Origin: Eretmocerus hayati
Taxonomy: Eukaryota; Arthropoda; Insecta; Hymenoptera; Aphelinidae
DNA length: 64,000 nt
Assembly (NCBI GenBank): GCA_029851415.1
Contig: CM056743.1
Location: forward strand, 65,254,186-65,318,185
Reading direction: 5' to 3'
Below are positions 22,461 through 32,758 of this stretch, piece after piece (position 1 is the first letter of the stretch; every line of letters starts with the position of its first letter). The position numbers were made by a program, and so were the translations under genes. The notes beneath the pieces are model-generated. The model made no database searches, was not told where the DNA came from, and was given only the letters and a program-made list of their open reading frames with translations.

Positions 22461-24951
22461 TGTGGGGCTATCAAAGTCCAACCACGTTTTCACAACAATA
22501 ACTTAGGTTATCACACTATAATTGACCCTTGCGGGTGGAGCCCGTGGGCTGGAGGCCCGACGAAGGATCTTTCGAGATCCTTATTCCGATATATTCTTAT
22601 GAAGTCCGAAAATAATTACAATATCGACACTGATTCTCGAGAATTAACTGGATTTTCAGGATTATACAAACGATGCGTTAGACGTATCAACGGGTAATGG
22701 CGGACATCAGCGTGATCTCAAAATCCATACACGAGAATAGTAGTTGATTTTGAAGGGGATGGTTAATGTTGCATAGAACGTATTTATGTCTCATTAATAA
22801 GTACGCTCTTTTATCTTATCGTCATGTACGCAGTCGTAATTTGTTCCGAGGTTTCCGTGACACTTCATCGCATCGCGCAGAAACTTAATTCCATTCAAGA
22901 CGCGCATGCGCATATGCAGTGAGTTGGAATTAGCTTCCTATTGTTCAATCGAATGTGCCCCCCTTCAATTTTCAATAATGCTGACCGATTGCTGTTTTTC
23001 TCATATAACACGGTACGATTGCATAGTTTTGGAAGAGATGATTCATCATGAACACGCATGCGCAAGGGTCCATTGCAGTATGTTTTAAGTGTTTTCGATT
23101 GTTTAGTTTTGTATGCTTGAATCTTCACCCAGGGGGCAATCTAATATGAGAGAGTACTGGTAAAAGGTCTACGTTCTCGGGATCTCAGTTTCATTCGTAT
23201 CATTCCAGCTTTTCCGATGCCTAAGTTCATCATATCCGATCAAGAGACCCCGGGTGATGGTCATACGGATGGGGAACTCAATCTGCACGTTCTGGCGCCG
23301 GATTCTCGACAGTGGTTGTCGTTCTTTCGAGATCTGCTTGGACCCGGAGTTTCACATGTCTTCTGCGTAGATCTCGCGACGGCTCATGGTTATAGCGTAG
23401 CCCAAAAATATACATAATGTAAAAATTAATCGTTGAGAGTGGGAGGTGAATGGAGCTCCGCCTTACGCTCCATTCCGTAGGTCGCTACCTCTCTCGCAAA
23501 ATCATCTCCTAGATAAGCCATCTTTCAGGCAAAAGACAGATTGTCTGAAGCGATTTTTGCTTTATTCGACCCCCCGTAAGCCCAGCTCTCAAAAATCAAT
23601 TTTCTTTATTTCAAAAAGGGAAAGATTACATAGATGATAGTACAATTGTATATACTGATTACATACAGTGAGCATCGTGATACACAGAACGAAATCAAGG
23701 AATACTTGGTTAGAATCAAATGGTTCGGTGCGCTAACCCCTAAAACAATAGTGAACGATAAGTAGATTCAAATAATGGTACTCGTAGCTTAATTACACTA
23801 GTTTGTGCTATGTTAACCTAGTGTGGAACAAAAATAGATGATGAAATCGTAATATAATAATTAGGGCTCCACGACTTCCAGGATTTTTCCAAGGACAAAA
23901 CGGAACATTTTGATCGGGACTATGACGAGATAGTCGTTTTCTTTGAACTTGAGATTATGTATAGGACGCGACTCCTGCGCCAATGATGTCGAATCTTCGG
24001 AGGTTCAAAATGTCGTGAATGCTTCGAATGATGATGCAGCAGAATGAATCGTGGATACCACTCAATTGAGTTGATCGTTGTCAAGGTTATATTTTCATAG
24101 GGTAATTGAGTTCGCAGTGGCCTAAAAATGAAGAAATCCTCTAATTTTGATACACATGATATTCATTGAATGATTCTTTTACGCCGTGTCTCTTTTTACT
24201 CATGTATGTTATTTCATAGGTTATGCCAAGATTCGTTCTTGTTTTTCCTGGACGGCGTTAGGAACACGGACAAAAATTGAATACGTTCCGAATGCAATAT
24301 GCGAATAGAGCACGCGGTATTCTGGTCATCTCGTATCGCTCATCTTATTTTTGAAAAACAGTGGGTACCCTGTATTCGACAGGGAGAGACAAAGCTTAAG
24401 TTAAATCTTGAGTTGACATAAGAAGAGACGGGATTGACGAAATTCTCATCTGTTCCGATCTCGCGAAGCCCAATAATAATTTTAGCAAGGATGAATGATA
24501 TTAATACTAAGTTATGAGTCTTACACGTCTACGGAATTACGAATAAATTAGAATAGCCTCGTTCGTTGGATAGAACTACATGATTGCATCATCCTCGCAT
24601 ACACGACTGATGCGTCGTGAACCTACTTATTTTAATTCTGAGAGCGTACATTTTCCCAACTTCCTGAATAGCCAAATAATGCCCAGTGATAGGATAATAC
24701 TGTCGAGGTATGATGTGTTTTTATTACCTAATTATTCCGCATTATCCTAAGGTATATTCTAAGGAGAAGTTAACTTAGGTCTAAGGGTAAATTGTATATC
24801 TATGATCTATGGCGTAGGACAAATATATGATTATAAAAGTACAATTGTGACTCTTACTTTCGGTAATGGTATTCAACGTTATCGACAATACAGGTGGTAA
24901 GTAGTATCGCATTCATGACTTCTAAAAAGTCCCAGGATCTCAGATTGTTGA
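22461..24951 (-). other. Gypsy 3' noncoding region between pol and the 3' ORF
   Basis: About 2.5 kb with no credible ORF on the minus strand. A perfect 8-bp stem/4-nt loop hairpin (AAGGATCT-TTCG-AGATCCTT, 22563-22582) lies about 100 nt upstream of the ATG of the 3' ORF. Splice signals for a subgenomic message were not resolved. Confidence 0.45.
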
Positions 24952-24970
24952 CCCCCCCCCTTTTTCTTTT
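24952..24970 (-). other. Internal polypurine tract just after pol
   Basis: On the minus strand a 19-nt all-purine run (AAAAGAAAAA then nine G) lies 55 nt past the pol stop, where a normal gypsy would have its plus-strand primer. The true LTR-adjacent tract is 6.3 kb further on. Confidence 0.6.
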
Positions 24971-25025
24971 TATAGAAAGTTAGGTAGGTCATGGACTGCT
25001 GAAGGGAGCGTCTCAGATTTGATTT

Positions 25026-28000
25026 TTACGGGAGTTCGAAGGACGGGAGCGATCGGCTTAATCCCGCTATGGCATCTCCTATAGGTTGTTCATTCTCATC
25101 GTCGTTTCCGGGTGGTCGCAAATGAGCTATTTTCAACTTGTTCATGTGTACTACCTTGGTCCTCCCTCGCCCTAAATCAAGTTTCGCGTTGCGTTCCCCG
25201 ATTAGCTCGATTATTTCGTACGGTCCAGTGTATCGATCATCGAACTTGTTACTAGGCTCCTTTAACAGATAAACCACGTCTCCAATCTGGTAGTTTTGTA
25301 TCCGTAATTTTTGATCGTACGCTCGTTTAGATCGTTCCTTGGCTAGGATTAACTTTTGTCTCGCAGTTCTTTGTGTATAGTTCAGGTGATAAAACAAGTC
25401 GTCAAGATGGTCGCTATAAGTTCGTTTGGTCAATTTTCTCCCAAAACTTGAAGGTATGATAGCGTTACGTCCAAAAACTAGTTCATGTGGCGTAAATCCA
25501 TGTGAGGCTACGGAAGTATTGAATGAAAAACACGCAAATTTGAGCCAGTAATCCCAGTCGGGTCGATTCATGAACATTCCCAAATATTCCACAAGCGTAT
25601 GATGGTTTCTTTCCAAACTACCCATAGTCTGAGGATGGAACGCACTAGAATTATACCTGCGTATCTCGAAGATGGATGCAAATCTTTCAAACAGAGCACT
25701 CTGAAAATTACTACCTTGGTCTGTTTTTATAACATCCGGGCACCCGAATCGACAAATGAACTCTTTCGAGAACGCGATAGCAATGGTTTCGGCGGTAATG
25801 TTTGGTAAAGGGATGGCATCGGAGTATTTTGTCAAATTACATTGCAGTGTCAAAATGTACTTGTTACCTCTGGACGTTTCTTCTAAAGGGCCGACTATAT
25901 CCATTTCCAAAACTTCAAAGGCCCGACTTGGGGTGGTTGTGATTAGCATAGGCAATTTTGTGGGGTGTCTTTCTACTTTATGCCGTTGACAGAATTCACA
26001 TGTTCGAACATATCTTATGATTTCATCGCGCATCCCCGGCCAGAAAAATCTTTCTCTAACTCTTTCAAAGGTCTTATACATCCCCTTGTGTCCTCCCATC
26101 ACGGAGTCATGTGCTTCCATCACGATTTGTTCGCGGTCGGTGAGGGGTGGTGTGACAACCTCGCCTGTATATATGATCATCCGTAAATTTTCGACATTCC
26201 AGTGAGTCCGAATCGTATTTTCGATCGGGGCCCAGGGGATATTGTCTAAACCGCCACCCGTTTTTGCGAGACTGACTGTACCGATACGTTTTTCTAACAG
26301 CGCATCGCGCAATAATGCGAGGCAAAGACAAACGGTCGGAACTGAAGGAACATCATCATATTTTTCTTTAATGAATGCAAATAATATCAATCGACCATTT
26401 TCAAGTTCTGATTTGACGACGTCGCCTACTTCAGGGTCTTGCGTTCTCAAATCGTCGGGATTCATCATGCCCAAATCAAGCAATTGTTGACATATGTCTG
26501 TGGAGGGCCTTAGATCCGTGGACATGAAGTGAATAATATGTTCTCGGCCCATCATTAAAGGATCGCGTGAAAACTTCACACGATCATTGACGCCGATCCC
26601 ATTAGCATCGATGGGCAGACAACGTGGATGATAAGGTCTCGGTGTACATATTTGCGAGTTCATCACAAGCGTCATGGGGCCAGAAGAGCAATTCTTAACC
26701 TCGGGTTCTCTCGACTCCGAGACAATCTTTTCATCGTTTATCAACGTACGACCTTTTTCATTAGAGTCAATATCATTCGATTCCTTCAATCCAGACTTCC
26801 TCAATTCGTCAATCGTCACATCATCATCATAATCATCATCATGATTATCTTCATTCAGACAAACCCTTCCTTTTCGATCATGGTCTTTTTCATAAACTTT
26901 CATTTTGTCATCAGTCAGTCTTGCTTGCTTTTCCTTGCAATCATCTCTCTGACCCCCAGGATAAGACAAACCACCCTCAGTGGCCGGGGCGCCCCTGCGT
27001 TTATTTCGGTGACGGTCACTTACCATCTCGGGTCCGTAGCCACACGGTTCGGTGATGGCCCGAGAGGTTGTGGACCGTTCAAATCCCTGAGGGTCTTCTC
27101 CCTCAGGCCCGCGGCCACACGGTGCGGTGGTGGCCCGAGGAGAGTTTTCGTACATGTCGCTCGGTTTGGCGACAATTCGTATTTTCGTTCTCAATGTCTT
27201 ACAAGCAATAATTCTCGGTTTCATCAATTCTTTATTCATCTCATTTTTGATATCATCATCATCGTTCGTCTCACTTCCAATTAGATTCGTCTCTTTTTCG
27301 TAAGCATGATTCGTGTCTGACTTATACGGCTTTCCGCCAACATCATCATTCATCTGTCTTTCAAAATCACTACTCGTTTGTCTTCCAAAATCATCAATTG
27401 GTCTTCTCTCGAAACCCTCAATCAATTTTCTTTCTGGATAGTAACTCGTTTTTTCTTCAAGATCGTCGTTCATCTTTCTTTTCAAATAATTACTATCATT
27501 TCCTCTCAAGTCAATGTTCACTTTTCTTCCAAGGTCGTTATTCGTGGTGGTTACTTGTGCAATATCGCTCTCCCCTGGCCCCCTTAGGTCGGTAATGTCG
27601 GTTTCGTGTGTGAGGGAAGCCGAAGCTTGAGAAGAGTTGTTAGTTGCGCATGCAATCGGGGAATTAGTAGTTGTTATAGGGTTTCGGGATAAAGCATCAG
27701 CGTTTTTATTCATTTTTCCGACCTTATGCACCACGTCAAAAGAGTACTCCATTAACTTCAGCTTCCAGCGTGCCAGTCTCGAGATGGGATCCTTCATTGT
27801 GTGTAACCAGACCAAAGCTTTGTGGTCCGTGACCACCAGAAATTTCCTTCCATAGACGTAGGGCCGAAACTGTTTGACAGCGAACACCACAGCGAGTAAT
27901 TCCTTCTCCGTCGTGGTATAGGCCAATTCACAATCGGTTAACATTCTCGACGCGTAGCTGACCGGAAGGTCCTTGCCAATAGAATCACCCTGGGACAGCA

Positions 28001-29885
28001 CGGCTCCCACAGCAAAATGGGACGCATCACATGTAATTATGAACCTTTCATTGAAATTAGGGTATTGTAAGAGGGGTTCTGAGCATAGCATTTGTTTCAA
28101 GCTCTGGAAGGCTTCATCTTGTGGTTGTTGCCACGAAAAAGCGACGTCGTTCTTCAGAAGTTGAGTTAGCGGTCGTGAAATCTTAGAGAAATTGGAAATA
28201 AAGCGTCGGTAATATCCGGCGAGACCCAGAAATTGTTTTATATTTTTCTTTGTCCTCGGGCGAGGAAAATCTGACACAGCCTGAACCTTCCGTGGGTCAG
28301 GTTTGACCCCTTTTTCCGATATAACATGTCCCAAGTAAGTTACTTCCCTCCGGAGGAACAAACATTTGCCGGGGTGAAGTGTCAGACTGGCCGTTCTCAA
28401 TCGACCTAATAAGCGTTTCATCTTCTCGTTATGAGCCTGTATGGAGACAGCGTACACCACAATATCGTCCATGTATACAAAAAGTTCTACGCCCTGGAGA
28501 CCGGTCAGTACGCGGTCCATAAGTGATTGGAAGGAACTTGGAGCGCCCTTGAGGCCCATAGCCATGCGCTTATATTGTAGGTGATGGAAGGGGGTCGAAA
28601 ATGCGGTCTTTGCAGCATCAGCGGGGTCCAGGGGGACCTGATGGAAGCCTGAAGCGAGATCCAGCACTGAGAAGTACTTACAGCGCCCTAGTTGGTCCAG
28701 GATTTCCGGAATATTGGGTAGGGGGTATGAAGACGCGATGGTTTTCTCGTTGAGGGCACGAAAATCGATCACTAATCGCCATTTCTTCTTACCGTCAGCG
28801 CCCACCTTTTTGGGTACGATCCATAAAGGCGAATTATACGGAGATTCGGAGTGTTCGACGATATCGTTATCAAGGAGGTCCTGTACTTGTTCTTGGATCA
28901 CTTCGCGTAGGTGAGGCGGATGTCGGTATTGTTTGACATTGATGGGTACGTCGTCGGTGGTGGGAATCCTATGTTTAATGACCGTAGTTTTACTCAATTT
29001 GTCGTTGGGTAAGTGGAATTGATACGGGAACTGTCTCACGAGTTCAACGATCGAGCTCTCCTCTTCATCATTCAATCCGGTCAAATCAAGTTGGGCTATG
29101 ACTTCAACTATTCGTCGTTGTTTGTTACGTTCGGCTTCTTCGCGGCTAGTCACCTGAACTGTACGTGCCGGCGAGATGTTACATTCGAATTCCTCGAGTT
29201 CTATTGGGGGTAAAGTTACATCGACGTCTTCCTCTGTTGAATTTATGAAAAAGATTTTTGCATATCCATTATCGTTCTTCACGAGGCATTCCCCAGCGAA
29301 TATACCCGGACCGGTGGGTATTCTAGCGATGTATCCTTCAGATCCGCTGTGTTCAGTGACACGGACCTTACACAGTTGCTTAGTGCGTGCCGCTAGTCGA
29401 ATGGTTTGATGTCGAAGGAACGGAACCCTTTCATCAAAATTGTGTCCAAAGTTCAGAAATTCATCGCGAAAAGAGATCAAGGCGCGGTGCTCGCGGAGAA
29501 AGTCAACGCCCAATATTCCGTCTTGCGGTATAGGAAAATCGTCAGGTACAATATTGACTCTACAAGAATAGTCATCATTCACAATAATCATTGCCTGTCC
29601 CAAGGTCTCCACCAGACCCTCATTGATGCCGCTCAGACCGTAAAGAATGGTACGATTTTTGAAAACATTACTCTTCAGAAGACTTTGTTTGACAACGTTG
29701 AGTTCGCATCCCGTATCCACAAGAAAAAGTGGGTTCGCCTTTGTTAATTCGTTACTTCTCAAGGTGATAGTCGGGGTTTCTAATTTCAGTGCTCTGCCAA
29801 TTGCGACGATGACTCTATTCTGGACACTGGGCGATTCAAGTTCCTCAAGCTCGCCATCGTGTCCGTTTGGCGAACTTGGTTCACG
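25026..29885 (-). CDS. pol: Pol polyprotein: protease, RT, RNase H, macro domain, integrase (about 1,619 aa after the frameshift)
   Basis: No ATG is needed; entry is by -1 frameshift at 29885. Numbering from codon 29762: protease LFLVDTG (D16) with ILGVDF; RT with VIDFRALNEKT, MGLKGAPSSFQ and YMDD at 430-433; RNase H from about 572 (TCDAS D579, EKELLAVV, VTDHKALV); a charged, Asn/Asp/Arg-rich linker of about 350 aa (roughly 700-1060) with an internal PCG-x-GPE duplication; a macro-type domain about 1062-1200; then integrase with H-x-H/C-x2-C zinc finger (GGHKGMYKTF, CEFCQRH), catalytic D1288, D1348, E1384 (DD35E) and YTGPYEI. It copies genomic RNA into DNA and inserts it in the nucleus (family knowledge). 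All catalytic residues are present and no stop occurs. The linker and macro domain are not part of the standard gypsy Pol. Confidence 0.95.
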   Translation of the reverse strand, partial: REPSSPNGHDGELEELESPSVQNRVIVAIGRALKLETPTITLRSNELTKANPLFLVDTGCELNVVKQSLLKSNVFKNRTILYGLSGINEGLVETLGQAMIIVNDDYSCRVNIVPDDFPIPQDGILGVDFLREHRALISFRDEFLNFGHNFDERVPFLRHQTIRLAARTKQLCKVRVTEHSGSEGYIARIPTGPGIFAGECLVKNDNGYAKIFFINSTEEDVDVTLPPIELEEFECNISPARTVQVTSREEAERNKQRRIVEVIAQLDLTGLNDEEESSIVELVRQFPYQFHLPNDKLSKTTVIKHRIPTTDDVPINVKQYRHPPHLREVIQEQVQDLLDNDIVEHSESPYNSPLWIVPKKVGADGKKKWRLVIDFRALNEKTIASSYPLPNIPEILDQLGRCKYFSVLDLASGFHQVPLDPADAAKTAFSTPFHHLQYKRMAMGLKGAPSSFQSLMDRVLTGLQGVELFVYMDDIVVYAVSIQAHNEKMKRLLGRLRTASLTLHPGKCLFLRREVTYLGHVISEKGVKPDPRKVQAVSDFPRPRTKKNIKQFLGLAGYYRRFISNFSKISRPLTQLLKNDVAFSWQQPQDEAFQSLKQMLCSEPLLQYPNFNERFIITCDASHFAVGAVLSQGDSIGKDLPVSYASRMLTDCELAYTTTEKELLAVVFAVKQFRPYVYGRKFLVVTDHKALVWLHTMKDPISRLARWKLKLMEYSFDVVHKVGKMNKNADALSRNPITTTNSPIACATNNSSQASASLTHETDITDLRGPGESDIAQVTTTNNDLGRKVNIDLRGNDSNYLKRKMNDDLEEKTSYYPERKLIEGFERRPIDDFGRQTSSDFERQMNDDVGGKPYKSDTNHAYEKETNLIGSETNDDDDIKNEMNKELMKPRIIACKTLRTKIRIVAKPSDMYENSPRATTAPCGRGPEGEDPQGFERSTTSRAITEPCGYGPEMVSDRHRNKRRGAPATEGGLSYPGGQRDDCKEKQARLTDDKMKVYEKDHDRKGRVCLNEDNHDDDYDDDVTIDELRKSGLKESNDIDSNEKGRTLINDEKIVSESREPEVKNCSSGPMTLVMNSQICTPRPYHPRCLPIDANGIGVNDRVKFSRDPLMMGREHIIHFMSTDLRPSTDICQQLLDLGMMNPDDLRTQDPEVGDVVKSELENGRLILFAFIKEKYDDVPSVPTVCLCLALLRDALLEKRIGTVSLAKTGGGLDNIPWAPIENTIRTHWNVENLRMIIYTGEVVTPPLTDREQIVMEAHDSVMGGHKGMYKTFERVRERFFWPGMRDEIIRYVRTCEFCQRHKVERHPTKLPMLITTTPSRAFEVLEMDIVGPLEETSRGNKYILTLQCNLTKYSDAIPLPNITAETIAIAFSKEFICRFGCPDVIKTDQGSNFQSALFERFASIFEIRRYNSSAFHPQTMGSLERNHHTLVEYLGMFMNRPDWDYWLKFACFSFNTSVASHGFTPHELVFGRNAIIPSSFGRKLTKRTYSDHLDDLFYHLNYTQRTARQKLILAKERSKRAYDQKLRIQNYQIGDVVYLLKEPSNKFDDRYTGPYEIIELIGERNAKLDLGRGRTKVVHMNKLKIAHLRPPGNDDENEQPIGDAIAGLSRSLPSFELP
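26163..26579 (-). other. Macro domain of TARG1/OARD1 type embedded in Pol
   Basis: Between RNase H and integrase (residues about 1062-1200 from codon 29762) the blocks IHFMSTDLR, VGDV, LFAFIKEKYDD, LRDALLEKRIGTVSLAK, TGGGLDNIPW and LRMIIYTG follow the order of TARG1/OARD1 macro domains. The residues equivalent to the TARG1 catalytic Lys84 and Asp125 are K1132 (FIK) and D1173 (GGGLD). They are 41 residues apart, exactly as in TARG1 as I remember it; the His of the AHC-like block (H1078) is also in place. TARG1 removes ADP-ribose from acidic residues and DNA (established for the family). The first glycine loop is altered (STDI instead of GAGI). Activity here is inference. Confidence 0.75.
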
Positions 29886-31285
29886 TTTAAAGTCGTAACT
29901 GAATTATCGGTATGCCAGTCTCGCGGTTTCATTCTACAGTTGTCGAAAGAATGACCGTCCCGGTGACAATATTGACAGTACAAGTCAGGGTTGCGTCGTT
30001 GTGCGCGTTGGGCCTTGGCTCTTCGACAATCCCTAGCATAATGTCCCAGTATTCCACAATTATAACATTGGACCCCGCTCATGTCTCTTGGAGGACCCGA
30101 TCGTTGCGAATCTCTAGGCGGCGCGGGAGGGTCCAATGGCACGGGATTCTCAGTGGCGTCTATGGCATGACATCCGAAAACGCGCCGATTCTGATGGTTT
30201 CTATCATAGAAGTTATTTTTCTGGACATAATTACGTGCCGGTGGATTATTTCCGCCGTTATGGAAGAAATTCCTTTGCGGAATATAATTCCCTACCGGCG
30301 GAACCCGACCGTTATGGAGGAATTTCCTCTGTTGAACATAGTTTTCGGTCTCTATCGCGAGGCTTATAGCGTTCTCCAATGACGTTGGGGTTTTCGTCAT
30401 CATGATTTGTGACAATTCTTGTCCGAGACCCATAATGAAACATTGGATGGCAGTAGAGACCGATCCTTCAACCATATTTCGAGCAACCTCGCGTCCAAAT
30501 TTTTCATTCGAAAGTTCATTGATTTTATGTAACAGGCAAGTGACTCTCAAGCCGTAATCTGTTACACGCTCGCCAGGAAGTTGGACAACGCGAGCTAGTT
30601 CAGCCTGAACTTGGGGTAAGTTTTGCGTACTTGCGAAAGTGCGTCGTAGTTCGTCTAACAGTTGGTCCAAATCGTCGAAAGTTTTGTATTGTAAATAAGA
30701 ACTAGCATTGCCCTTGACCTTTGATTTCACAAGCCTTAAGAAGAAGGCTCTTTCACGAGGGTTAACGAAATGTTTGGCATCGTGACACTCGCGGATGAAA
30801 CGGTTCACCGAAATTCCCCTGCCATCGAACTCCGGTAAGATCTGAGAAATCTCTGAGATTTTCATATATTTTGAAGTAATGTTACTATCCTTCAAATTGT
30901 TCTTAGAAGAACTCGGCAATGATCCTTGTCGAGAAGTTGAGGGATTGGTATTGAGCGAGTAATCTTGGGGTCTAGACATGGCGAGTGGCTGTCGAACGGT
31001 TTGTCGACTCAAATCTACATTCACTTCTATGTGGGCTGGTGGATTCGCAGTGGTTACATTCCGGTCGGGAGCGTCCTCGGGGCCGTTATCGGGAACGATC
31101 GGTTCTAGAATATCGACGTTGGCCTCGGGATTGGGGTAAGGTTCAAACATTATGCTATCGAGACTGCCGTTATGTTCTTCCGAATCTCGTTCATTATTCG
31201 TACGAAACTCATTACCATTCTCTTGGATAGCGTCGGGGTCTCCCATGGGGTTATTGAGATTTTGGGCATTCGAAGGTTCCGCCAT
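29786..31285 (-). CDS. gag: Gag polyprotein, 499 aa
   Basis: ATG at 31285, stop at 29786. The N-terminal ~130 residues are acidic/Pro/Asn-rich and disordered-looking. From about residue 145 comes the capsid-like retrotransposon gag region (ISQILPEFDGRGISVNRFI, RAFFLRLVKSKVKG, DELRRTFASTQN, PGERVTDYGLRV). Nucleocapsid has two CCHC knuckles: C407-x2-C410-x4-H415-x4-C420 and C437-x2-C440-x4-H445-x4-C450. These bind genomic RNA during particle assembly (family knowledge). No matrix myristoylation signal seen. The ORF overlaps the pol frame by about 120 nt and carries the TTTAAAC slippery site near its end. Fully intact. Confidence 0.93.
   Translation of the reverse strand: MAEPSNAQNLNNPMGDPDAIQENGNEFRTNNERDSEEHNGSLDSIMFEPYPNPEANVDILEPIVPDNGPEDAPDRNVTTANPPAHIEVNVDLSRQTVRQPLAMSRPQDYSLNTNPSTSRQGSLPSSSKNNLKDSNITSKYMKISEISQILPEFDGRGISVNRFIRECHDAKHFVNPRERAFFLRLVKSKVKGNASSYLQYKTFDDLDQLLDELRRTFASTQNLPQVQAELARVVQLPGERVTDYGLRVTCLLHKINELSNEKFGREVARNMVEGSVSTAIQCFIMGLGQELSQIMMTKTPTSLENAISLAIETENYVQQRKFLHNGRVPPVGNYIPQRNFFHNGGNNPPARNYVQKNNFYDRNHQNRRVFGCHAIDATENPVPLDPPAPPRDSQRSGPPRDMSGVQCYNCGILGHYARDCRRAKAQRAQRRNPDLYCQYCHRDGHSFDNCRMKPRDWHTDNSVTTLNVNQVRQTDTMASLRNLNRPVSRIESSSQLAEH
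29849..29891 (-). promoter_or_regulatory. gag-pol -1 frameshift signal (T TTA AAC plus stem)
   Basis: TTTAAAC at 29885-29891 has TTA and AAC in the gag frame. After a 9-nt spacer, GTTCGCC (29869-29875) can pair with GGCGAGC (29849-29855), 7 bp with one G-U pair, around a 13-nt loop. pol is open in the -1 frame from 29903, so a slip here joins gag to protease. Geometry is that of classical retroviral frameshift sites. Confidence 0.75.
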
Positions 31286-31476
31286 GTTGATGACAAAAAG
31301 CTATCGTTATTTCGAAAGTGTACTCGACTGAGACTGATCTCGCTCTGGAATTATCGGTCGGTCGCTCTTATGGGAAAATTCCCAGATCGCTCCCTATTCA
31401 AAGCAGATCATCTCACAATCGTTCGGATATCAATCTACTTCTTAAATTAAACAAGCAACTACTTCTTGGACCTCCT

Positions 31477-32127
31477 AAGCAACTACTTATTGGACCACCT
31501 CACAGTCTTCCGGGTATTAGCCGTCGTGATCGGGATTACGTCACTTCTAAGTTCTTAAATTATTCTCTACAAGCAACTACTTATTGGACCACCTCACAGT
31601 CTTCCGGGTATTAGCCGTCGTGATCGGGATTACGTCACTTCTAAGTTCTTAAATTATTCTCTACAAGCAACTACTTATTGGACCACCTCACAGTCTTCCG
31701 GGTATTAGCCGTCGTGATCGGGATTACGTCACTTCTAAGTTCTTAAATTATTCTCTACAAGCAACTACTTATTGGACCACCTCACAGTCTTCCGGGTATT
31801 AGCCGTCGTGATCGGGATTACGTCACTTCTAAGTTCTTAAATTATTCTCTACAAGCAACTACTTATTGGACCACCTCACAGTCTTCCGGGTATTAGCCGT
31901 CGTGATCGGGATTACGTCACTTCTAAGTTCTTAAATTATTCTCTACAAGCAACTACTTATTGGACCACCTCACAGTCTTCCGGGTATTAGCCGTCGTGAT
32001 CGGGATTACGTCACTTCTAAGTTCTTAAATTATTCTCTACAAGCAACTACTTATTGGACCACCTCACAGTCTTCCGGGTATTAGCCGTCGTGATCGGGAT
32101 TACGTCACTTCTAAGTTCTTAAATTAA
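31477..32127 (-). repeat. Seven-copy 94-bp minisatellite in the gypsy leader
   Basis: AAGCAACTACTTATTGGACC starts units at 31477, 31571, 31665, 31759, 31853, 31947 and 32041, exactly 94 bp apart and apparently identical. A 24-bp variant partial copy precedes at 31453, and the last unit is slightly truncated. Each unit has TGACGTAA (a CRE-like bZIP half/variant site) in the element's sense orientation. Position between primer site and gag parallels the Su(Hw) insulator array of Drosophila gypsy, but the motif differs; function is inference. Confidence 0.9.
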
Positions 32128-32758
32128 ATTCAAAGACTTGTTCGGCCGTTGGTTAGAATATCTATCCAGTTCAAGCGCTGCAACAGAGTCAATGAATAGC
32201 CTTATTTTAAGGAAAGGAGCAAGGGGGCGTCAGTCGATGGTCGCGAAAGATCTGTCAACTGACGAAAGCATTAGTGGTTAGTCTTAACTAGGTGAGCAGT
32301 GGTCCGCCATTCATCGAGCGATCTGAACGTGCCCTCCTGGTCGGGTTGCTATCTTTTCGTTGTTAGTTGTCACGACCACTCGTTGTACTCACACGATTCG
32401 ACCCACAATTTCAAGCACACGTTATTCCATCGACTCACAACTCACAATCAAACCATTCTTCCCTAAAGTAGGTGAGCAAGGGTCCGCCATTCATCGAGCA
32501 AGCCCTCCTGGTCGGAATTGCTATCTTTTCTTAGAGTAACAGAGAGAGGAGCGAGAGGTGTCGGTTGATGATCGCGAGCGATCCTTCAACCACCGAAAGC
32601 AGGAATATTAGTCTAGTTATCACGATCGCAATCACTCAAGAACACTATTGGGGTCGAAAAACACTCATTCCAAGAGCGACAGACAGGTTAATTTTCAGGA
32701 CTAGAATGTACTCATCCAAGACGATCAAACGTCAACTCCTAATTTTATATCCGTAAAA
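32128..32758 (-). other. Leader noncoding region
   Basis: No ORF of note. Contains an imperfect duplication: TAGGTGAGCA-GGGTCCGCCATTCATCGAG-type sequence at about 32289 and 32468, each followed by a CCTCCTGGTCGG and GCTATCTTTTC block. Confidence 0.45.

Noticed and set aside
26628..27284. Plus-strand ORF of 218 aa
   Set aside because: Antisense shadow of the low-complexity linker of pol; its His/Ile-rich stretch is the complement of Asp/Asn codons.
31477..32127. CRISPR array
   Set aside because: Units are contiguous 94-bp tandem repeats without unique spacers, inside a eukaryotic retrotransposon leader.
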